Position numbers and translations under genes: made by a program. This document shows, in pieces, positions 56,207-64,000 of a stretch of 64,000 nucleotides of DNA (its first letter is position 1; each line of letters starts with the position of its first letter). The notes below the pieces were generated by a model, which ran no database searches, was not told the DNA's origin, and saw only the letters and a list, made by a program, of their open reading frames with translations. The DNA is taken from NCBI GenBank assembly GCA_029204225.1, contig CM055094.1, forward strand, positions 22,378,657-22,442,656, in the 5' to 3' direction. Source of the stretch: Diphasiastrum complanatum. Its lineage: Eukaryota; Streptophyta; Lycopodiopsida; Lycopodiales; Lycopodiaceae.

Positions 56207-56407
56207 TTAACTTGTTGCTTTTTCCAATCTTTGGAAGAGCAAACGATGGATGTACAACAAATTTGCTGTAGTTATCCTCCGCTGAACTTGCTCATCAAAA
56301 CCCTTGGTGAAAGCAAGAATATTACATATTGCCTTCTCCAAAAATTTCTTACTATAGCATAACGTACTTTTCACACTTATTTTGCTAGCAGTTACAAAAC
56401 CCATCAA
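56207..56407 (-). other. Unrecognised frame downstream of ISG12-like copy 5
   Basis: Counterpart of 3972-4178. A deletion at about 56207 removes the QA end and 40 or so bases beyond. Confidence 0.25.
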
Positions 56408-56631
56408 AGTTCTTTTGTGCTTTCGTAAAGGTCTTATTGTCCACAGAAAAGAAGTATCTAAAATATGAAAACATAACTTTGGTTATAACGTGAAAAAATT
56501 AAATTGTCCAAGAGATTTTGACTATGTCATTGAACTAGATGGTCAAAATGTCACATATATTCTATACTCGCCGTGAATTACATGTTTATAGATGAGACCC
56601 TACTTATTCTGGTTTGCATGATCGCCTAATT

Positions 56632-56823
56632 TCATAACAACCACCTCATCCGGAAACTTATGACAAGGTCGTCGTCAATACTCTTGGCGTTAAGAATGGT
56701 CCAAAAAAATTCGCCAGTTAGAAGCAGACATAGCAGAGGACTCAATGTCACCACATGATGTGATAAACTCATAACTTGAATCGAATAGTGAAAATCCATA
56801 TGCCCATATATATTCCAATACAC
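56632..56823 (-). other. Unrecognised frame 3' of ISG12-like copy 5
   Basis: Counterpart of 4403-4594, ending RMRWLL in place of RMRRLL. Confidence 0.25.
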
Positions 56824-57138
56824 GGATTGTCTACTTGACTATTATATGTATGACTAACGTGAAGCAAATAACAAATCAACAGTTGTAGTGTAAACTTTAT
56901 AATTACCAGGTGCTAAACAAATGGCCATAGGAAGAGTAAAGTCGAATAATCTATTTAAACAGAGTATCTTTCAAGCCAAACGCTCTTCACCAGAAGCACG
57001 AATTTACATCAAAACTGGAGAGCTACTCCCCCTACATATGGAACATAGACCTGAAGTTTGATCATGTGTTTTCAAATCGAAGAGCTTCAGGTAAAGCAAA
57101 CAAAATACAGCACCACTTCGGTTCCAAAAAGAGTCTGC

Positions 57139-57510
57139 TTAGGTGCAGATTTTACTAATCATATCAGTTTCACATAATTTTTGCCCAGCAAAATAAAGTG
57201 CGCCGCCTAGTACTCCCGCGCCTGGCAGCCCGCCACCGATGAAAGTTGTTGTTCGTAATACACCGGCTGCTTGCTTCACGGCCAGAGACTGGATGGAGGC
57301 AAACACAGATCCCGCCGGGACAGCACCTCCCCTGGCTGATGCAATGGAAGACATCCATGCTGCAGCATAGGATCCTTCAGCAGGACCGACGAAAGTGAAT
57401 CCACTGTAACTTAGAGCAGCAACGGCCACTTTGGCTCCGCCGAGCAATGCCGCACCGCAACAAAAAGCTCCAACCAGGACGCCGTTCATTGAACCTTGTA
57501 GCCAATCCAT
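57139..57510 (-). CDS. ISG12 / IFI6-IFI27-like protein (copy 5)
   Basis: Intact 123-residue frame of the minus-strand subfamily. Distinct residues are Val30, Phe40 (GFTFVGPAEG), Val78 and Phe90. All glycine positions typical of the family core are kept, unlike copy 3. The ATG context differs slightly (CGATGG with GCAGTTGCG upstream). It sits between retroelement remnants like the other minus-strand copies and lacks the TATA-like segment. Membrane insertion is expected from the hydrophobic segments; the plant function is unknown. Confidence 0.85.
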   Translation of the reverse strand: MDWLQGSMNGVLVGAFCCGAALLGGAKVAVAALSYSGFTFVGPAEGSYAAAWMSSIASARGGAVPAGSVFASIQSLAVKQAAGVLRTTTFIGGGLPGAGVLGGALYFAGQKLCETDMISKICT

Positions 57511-57654
57511 CGCAACTGCTTGCTATGCTCTCCCTAGAGAAATAAATCAGCACTAGCGCAAAACAAATGCAACTGAGCAAGTATACCAAAAAGAAACCAG
57601 CCAACCCGCTCCTAGACGTATCTTGCTCCGAGGCCCTTGAGATGTTTTTTTGTT

Positions 57655-57714
57655 GTTGAATTCTCGTATTTCAATGCTCCACCTTTTTAATCTTGCAGCG
57701 TGGCCCCGCATTTC
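57655..57714 (-). repeat. Inverted partial copy of the upstream module (unit 3)
   Basis: Reverse complement of part of 55525-55575. Confidence 0.65.
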
Positions 57715-57799
57715 AGTGTGAGGTTTCCCTCAAAAGGATTTCTCTCCAAAAACCCATATGTGAAATAGTTCTTTGGCCTCTATTGAGTGACAATCCCCC

Positions 57800-58521
<722 letters not shown>

Positions 58522-58530
<9 letters not shown>

Positions 58531-58791
58531 AGGAAAGAAGAGAGCCAACCTCAGGAATGGCCTGGATGAGATATCCATCGTTGGTTTGGGACTAAGGTGT
58601 TCTAGTATCAGCGAAAGATTGATGACACTATGAGCAACCTTATGAGAGGGGTTGGACCTAGAGCCAGAAACTACTCCTATCACAGCAAGAGCCGCCTCAG
58701 ACACATGCACCTTGTGCACTACTCCATTATAGGTGATATAAAATTTTTCTTTGGCCTCATCCCATGAACCAAAGACCATTCCAATAAACAA
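58522..58791 (-). CDS. Unrecognised 89-residue conserved frame (unit 3)
   Basis: Counterpart of 6225-6494 with substitutions SWDEAKEKF, HVSEAALAV and INLSLIL. The frame is open over its whole length in both. Confidence 0.3.
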
Positions 58792-58846
58792 TATACTGAT
58801 TTTATTTAATTTTTATTAATCAAAGAGTGCATAGTTTTTCCACACA

Positions 58847-59097
58847 GTTAAAAAAACAGTTTAAAGGGCCCGACCGGATCAATCACCACAGCACAACGTC
58901 AAGTGCAATAAGACAAGACAACAAAATTGCTTTTCACAAACCGTATATTCAAACTGATAAGCAAGTACAAAGATAAAGTTGCTTAAAAGCACTCAAAGAG
59001 CCCGTAAAAGAAAGATGGCCCGATGATTCTAGAACTGAGCACATGTGGTGCCGTCGAAATAAGAAAGCATTGTATAAGTCGATCCTTGCTATTTTAA
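58847..59097 (-). mobile_element. Copia-1 3' LTR (unit 3)
   Basis: 251 bp with TTAAAAAAAC and GCTATTTTAA ends on the plus strand. It is followed by CTCTCTCCCTCAA, the polypurine tract complement. Counterpart of 6551-6800. Confidence 0.65.
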
Positions 59098-60015
59098 CTC
59101 TCTCCCTCAATGATCAACATCTCTCTTTATTTTAAAGTTTACTCTATTCATGGAACATACCTCCATGATAGTATTACAAGTAAAGGCTTTTTACATAATC
59201 AATTCTAGCCAAGTTTGGCTCTAAAAGTTTCAAACTTCTCTTTACTTAAAGCTTTCGTAAATATATCAGCAACTTGTAACAACGTAGAACAGTGTACAAT
59301 ACTTATATCTTCAGATTGTAGTTTTTCACGCACAAAGTGATATTTTACATCAGTATGTTTTGTCCTTGCGTGAAAGACAAGACTCTTAGCCAATTTTATT
59401 CCTTTGGCTGTCACAGAAAATAACAGTAGGATTTACCTGCTTCATGCCAATCTCACATAACAACTTACGCAGCCCAATAGCATCCTGGGTGGCAGAACTT
59501 AATGCTTTATATTCGGCTTCTGTAGAAGAAAGAGAAATGGTATCTTGCTTCTTGCTAGACCATGAAAAACAATCGCTACCAAAATTGAAAGCATAACCTG
59601 TTGTTGACTTTCTATCATCTATCTTTCCTGCCCAATCAGCGTCAACATAACCTTGCAACTTAGGTAAAACACATTGTCTTTTGTAGATCAGGCCAAGGTT
59701 AGGTGTACCTTTCACATACCTCAAAATCCTTTTCACAACTTTCCAATGGTCCATAGTGGGTGATGACATGAATTGGCTAATCAGACTTACAACATAGCAG
59801 ATATCAGGACGTGTAGTCGTAAGATATATCAAACTCCCAACTAGCTGACGAAATAAAGTGGCGTCAACATGTGCACTATCATCAATACGAAATAATTTCT
59901 TACCAGCTTCGCAAGGGGTGATGGAAGGTTTGCACTCTGTCATGCGAAATCTCTCCGTGCACATACTTGTTTTGACATAGCCTGATATCACTGCCAGTTT
60001 GGCATACTTCGACAC
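59098..60015 (-). pseudogene. Copia-1 RT end and RNase H (unit 3)
   Basis: The frame 59386-60015 carries GSLIYLTTTRPDICYVVSLI, then RNase H residues YVDADWAGKIDDRKSTTGYA and SSTEAEYKALSSATQDAIGL and CDSQ. A frameshift near 59400 passes to 59205-59414 (FHARTKHTDVKYHFVREKLQ; ADIFTKALSKEKF). All RNase H acidic residues are present, but the protein is split and also out of frame with RT at about 60000. Confidence 0.92.
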
Positions 60016-60970
60016 CCAAGCAATAGTGCATAAGGTCTAAATCCGTGATCTCAAATTGCTTGTATAAGTTGGCTTTGATAGAATGGATGAGATTCTCATC
60101 ATTGCCCGTGATAATGATATCATCAACATAAAGTACAATCAAGGCAATGCTATCTTTGTTTATAAGAACATAAAGATTTGGATCTGAATTTGTTCTTACA
60201 AACTCATGAGAAAGAAAGTAATTGTCAATGAGTCCATACCATGCGCATGGCGCTTGCTTAAGGCCATAAAGTGCTTTGCATAGCTTGCATACCTTATGTT
60301 CTTGTCCTTTTGCCATGAAGCCCTGCAGTTGGACCATGTAAACTTCTTCCTCTAAGTCATCATTCAAAAATGCGGACTTCACATCCATTTGATGGATCTT
60401 CCACCCAAAATGAGATGCTAAGGCAATGATAAGACATAGCGTAGTCCATTTAGCAACTAGAGCAAATGTTTTTTCATAGTCAATTCCTTTATTTTGCTCA
60501 TAGCCCTTCACTACTAGGCATGCCTTATGCTTTGCTATCGTGCCATCCACATGAAACTTTGTTCTAAACACGCATTTGTTGTCAATGGGTTTCTCTCCAA
60601 GTGGTGGATCAACCAACTCCCATGTATCATGCCTATGGATGGATTCCATATCCTCTTCCATTGCCCTTTGCCACTCTTTGTGATCCTTTGCTTCATCAAA
60701 GGTTGATGGCTCTTGACACTTCAAAATGTCACTCATTAGGGCATAGTTCACATGATAACAATCGGGAGACTTCCTTTTCCGCGTTGATCTTCTCACTTCT
60801 CCTTGTGTGCTAGATCCTGGTTGATTTATCTTTGTGTCCTTCATGATCTTTTCATACCATTTTGGTATCTTAGATACACTACGTGGAGAGTATGTGTCCC
60901 AAGGAGTGTCCAAGTAATGTCTCTTACTTCCAACCGGTTTTTCCTTTATTGCTCCTATTGGCAAGTACAT
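59990..60970 (-). pseudogene. Copia-1 reverse transcriptase (unit 3)
   Basis: The frame (starting 60970, ending 59900 in nonsense) holds RT with HQMDVKSAFLNDDLEEEVYM, LCKALYGLKQAPCAWYGL and the catalytic IVLYVDDIIITG. It is the part deleted in unit 1. Upstream it is separated from integrase only by an in-frame TGA at 61016-61018. Confidence 0.93.
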
Positions 60971-61015
60971 TCTCCGAGGCTCTTGGATAGGTGGTGTCTT
61001 CTCATACTCACCCTC

Positions 61016-62440
61016 TCAACTCTCGTCTTCACGTGCATCATCCTGTGGAGCGTCTTCTTCATCTTCTTCTTCCAAAATTGTGGGAACTCTTTTGATGCCT
61101 TCATCACTTTTATGGTCTTCATCTTCATACCTATGCATCTCATCAAAGATCACATCTTTGCTTATGTAAATCTTGTTTATTACAGGATCAAAGCACCTGT
61201 ATGCCTTCATCCTCTCATTATAACCGAGAAAGATACACTTGCTTGCTTTAGCGTCAAGTTTCTTTCGCTCCTCCTTTGGCACATGTACATAGGCCCTACA
61301 TCCACTGACATGAAATTTGTCGATTTTGGGCTTTATTCCTGTAAATGCTTCTTCGGGAGTCACATTTGAAACCGCAACTGTAAGGCTCATGTTTTGCAAG
61401 AACGTTGCTGCACTGCACGCTTCCGACCAAAGTGAATCAGTCAAGCTCATTTGCTTTATCATGGAGCGTGCACTCTCCATAATAGTCCTGTTTTTCCTTT
61501 TAGCTACACCATTACTATGCAGCGTGTGTGATTGTGTGAATTGTCTTTTGATGTCGTGTTCCTTGTAAAAGTCCTCAAAATCATCAGATTTGTATTCACC
61601 CCCTCTATCAGATCTTAGCACTTTGATGCGTGCATCCAGTTGCTTCTCTACTAAAGTCTTAAACTTCTTGAAACGAGCAAAAGCGTCATATTTCTTCTTC
61701 AAGAAATAAATCCATGTCCTCCTAGAATCATCTATGAAAGTCATAAAATAATATGCTTTCCCCAACGACATAGTCTTCATTGGGCCACACAGGTCACTGT
61801 GAATAAGTTCCAGCGGTTTCTTAGCTCTTGCGGCTCCACCTTTCTTGAATGTCTCCCTGTGATGCTTTCCCATGACGCATCCTTCACATATTGTGTGATG
61901 ATCATCCTGCAATGCTGGTAATCCTATTACCATCTTCAGTTTCGCCATCAATCTTAAGCTCCCATAGTTCAAGTGACCAAGTCTTTTGTGCCACAACTCA
62001 GATTGAGATGTTGTTGAGATAGCCAAACCATATTCTCCTAGTTTTGGAGCATCCAATTTATAAAGGCCACAGTTACTATCTCTATAACCTTTTGCCACCA
62101 CTCTATGGTTGTGGTTCATATCCTTCATAAGGCATCCATCCTTGACAAATTCAACCTTAATATGTTGATTTGCCATTACTCCAACAAAAAGCAAACTCTT
62201 TTTGAGTCCAGGAACATAAAGCACATTAGGGATATTCTTGATTTTACCATCAGCAAACTGTACAGGTACATTGCCAACACCCTCTATTTGGCATTCCTCC
62301 CCATTGGCTTGAGTGACCTTGTCGCCATCATAGATTGGTGAGAATTTCTCAAACCAATCGCGTTTCCCAGTCATATGCCTTGTGGCGCCTGAATCTATGA
62401 ACCATTTGACACCATCATGAACCTGGGATGCCAATGCCAA
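61016..62440 (-). pseudogene. Copia-1 protease and integrase (unit 3)
   Basis: 474 residues with protease site WFIDSGATRHM, LWHKRLGHLNYGSLRLM and an intact zinc-binding pair (CEGCVMGKHH). Integrase motifs LIHSDLCGPM and FMTFIDDSRRTW are present. The third acidic residue of the triad is lost: NGVAKRKNR has Lys (codon 61499-61501) where unit 1 has Glu. Each copy therefore has its own integrase lesion. Confidence 0.93.
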
Positions 62441-62688
62441 TGAGAAGACATTGTCTCATCATCTTCCCCATCATCTTTGGCAATGTTGCCTTGTTGTTTC
62501 ACCTTTTCTGTCTTTATGTCTGCTTTCTTCTTGTAACACTCGTGTGCCCAATGACCCGGTTTGTGGCAATAGTAACATTTGTCTTTTTTCTTCTTTTTCG
62601 CCTTAGATGACGACTCTCCCTCGTCATCATCATTCTTGGATTTATGAGAAATCCTTTTCCATCCTTTCTGCTTGCCTTTAGCAAGCAA
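62395..62688 (-). pseudogene. Copia-1 gag C-terminus with CCHC knuckle (unit 3)
   Basis: Lys-rich frame with CYYCHKPGHWAHECYKKK, intact CX2CX4HX4C. It overlaps the protease frame in a different register, the same frameshift as in unit 1. Confidence 0.88.
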
Positions 62689-62700
62689 GGCTTGATTCTC

Positions 62701-63300
62701 CTATGGAGTTTGCCTTGACTTCACCACTTTGTGGCGCTGCTCTTCCTGCAACATGATTCCGTGAAAGTCTTCAAAAGTAGACAATCTCTCCCTCGAAGTT
62801 TTGCCGCTCACAAACATCTGTAGCCCTTCCGAGACACCGCTCATAGTGGTATGTACCAATTCAACGTCCCTAATTGGTTCCCCAATTGTCACAAGTTGAT
62901 CTCTCAGCTCCTTTATTTTAGTGAAGAAAGATCCCACAGATTCGCCTTTTCCATCTTAACTGCGTTCAATCTCAACTTCAAGAACATGGCTCGAGCTGGA
63001 TTGCAAGTTTGAAATTGCATTCTAAGAGCTTCCCAAGCTCCCACTTATATGGGTGATCACATGGTCTTTCATTGAAAGATTGATCAAGGACAATGCTCTC
63101 TGCGCCTTTTTATCAAAGGCCCTCATGTCACCTGGAGTGGTATTTGGCTGGACTTCAATACCTGCTACGATTTCCCATAACTCTTTCTCCATCAAAATGC
63201 TCTTCATTTTGAATTTTCAGATGTTGTAGTTAGAAGCCCCCATCAAGTTTGCTTGTATCATCCAAAATTGCCTCATTGATGTTTGCCATTCCAAATTGCT
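62701..63300 (-). pseudogene. Copia-1 gag N-terminal and central part (unit 3)
   Basis: The frames 62701-62937 (LRDQLVTIGEPIRDVELVHT) and 63022-63207 (KSILMEKELWEIVAGIEVQP; AQRALSLINLSMKDHVITHI) form the UBN2-type gag. A start region with MANINEAILDDTSKL lies at about 63245-63290 in another frame. Stops at about 62698 and 62955 break it. Confidence 0.88.
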
Positions 63301-64000
63301 TGAAACTTCACCTGTAGGCTAAAAAGTCTATGTTGAAGCCAACCGTGATGTCAAAAATAAAAAATAATGACCTGCAATTTTTGGCTTACCTTGCCACCCG
63401 TCGCTCTTTCGCCAAATTGGAAGCCAAACTGGCGTCACCAACTCCCAACTACATGCCCAATGGAATGGTGAAATCCCATCTGGCGCGTTCCGAACACTTT
63501 CTCCGCGACAATCACTTTGTTTTGACATACCGTACTTGCAGGTACAGTCAGGGTGCCCTTCGTTTGGCCAAAATAGGCTTAAGGAGATGAAAATAAGGGC
63601 ACTTTAAGTTTTTTAACTGTTTCTTCAATGTGAAGAAACTTTACCCTTCAGAAACTTGGGACCCAACAATTACTTCAGTTTGAAAATTTCTAATTAGGTT
63701 GCAATGCACTTTGCACTTCAGACCCCTTCAATGACATTTGAATTGGACCCACGCTGATGAGATGGTTGTGGGGTAATCAACGACTTATGTCCACTTTGAT
63801 CTCAACCCTTCATGAACTTGGAGTTCAATCCTCCGGTCTAGATAGTATTTGTGCACTGAGAGAAGTTTTTCAAGACGCTAGGCACTTCAATGCACTAGCT
63901 CCACTCTCTTGCTGCCCACGCGCGACCTGCACCTCCTCGACCTCAAGCTTTCTTTCAAAAGCTATGGCTATGGCAACCTGGCAGATTTCAATCCACCTCT
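63301..64000 (-). other. Copia-1 leader, running out of the window
   Basis: Resembles the Copia-2 leader (10340-10760) in patches. The primer-binding site and 5' LTR would lie beyond the window. No gene is supported. Confidence 0.6.

Overview
The window reads as nuclear DNA of a land plant. It is AT-rich and packed with degenerate Ty1/Copia and Ty3/Gypsy LTR retrotransposons whose primer-binding sites match plant initiator-Met tRNA. No prokaryotic features, tRNA, rRNA or CRISPR arrays were seen. The species cannot be named from the sequence. The only genes that look intact and host-like are five copies of a small hydrophobic protein of the ISG12 / IFI6-IFI27 family. That family is best known from animals, so its presence here weakly suggests a seed-free plant lineage (inference).

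Layout. The window is a tandem array of large units, each carrying two ISG12-like genes in opposite orientation (order in the window: -, +, -, +, -). One unit reads: (a) a plus-strand ISG12-like gene with Copia-4 remnants; (b) a Gypsy integrase/chromodomain remnant, a gag remnant and a minus-strand ISG12-like gene; (c) an LTR with a compound microsatellite; (d) Copia-1 (minus); (e) Copia-2 (minus, internally deleted, chained LTRs); (f) RLX-5 (plus, coiled-coil gag-like ORF). Unit 1 (1-27430) enters part-way through (b). It is about 35 kb from its start to the matching point of unit 2, because Copia-3 (18889-25080) has inserted and other parts are retained. Unit 2 (27431-45149) and unit 3 (45150 to the window end) are offset by about 17.3-17.7 kb. 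In unit 2 Copia-1 is missing and Copia-2/RLX-5 are shortened by deletions.

Regions. 1-6500: Gypsy and gag remnants, ISG12-like gene (4910-5281), CT microsatellite, LTR. 6551-9175: truncated Copia-1. 9226-14990: two chained Copia-2 copies sharing LTRs. 15390-18885: RLX-5 and its LTR. 18889-25080: Copia-3 with two LTRs followed by part of a second copy. 25080-27430: unassigned DNA, an unrecognised ORF, LTR-6. 27431-41426: unit 2 with ISG12-like genes at 28405-28776 and 39870-40241. 41427-45149: shortened Copia-2 plus RLX-5. 45150-58800: unit 3 with ISG12-like genes at 46134-46505 and 57139-57510. 58847-64000: the most complete Copia-1.

How it fits together. The retroelements are inactive: every polyprotein is broken by stops, frameshifts or deletions. 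The five 123-residue ISG12-like frames are unbroken. The plus-strand pair is identical in protein sequence, and the minus-strand group forms a second subfamily with different upstream DNA. The inversion that produced the minus-strand group seems to have left the distal promoter module behind in its old orientation and removed the segment carrying the TATA-like box. Statements about similarity come from reading the sequence by eye; no alignment or database search was run.
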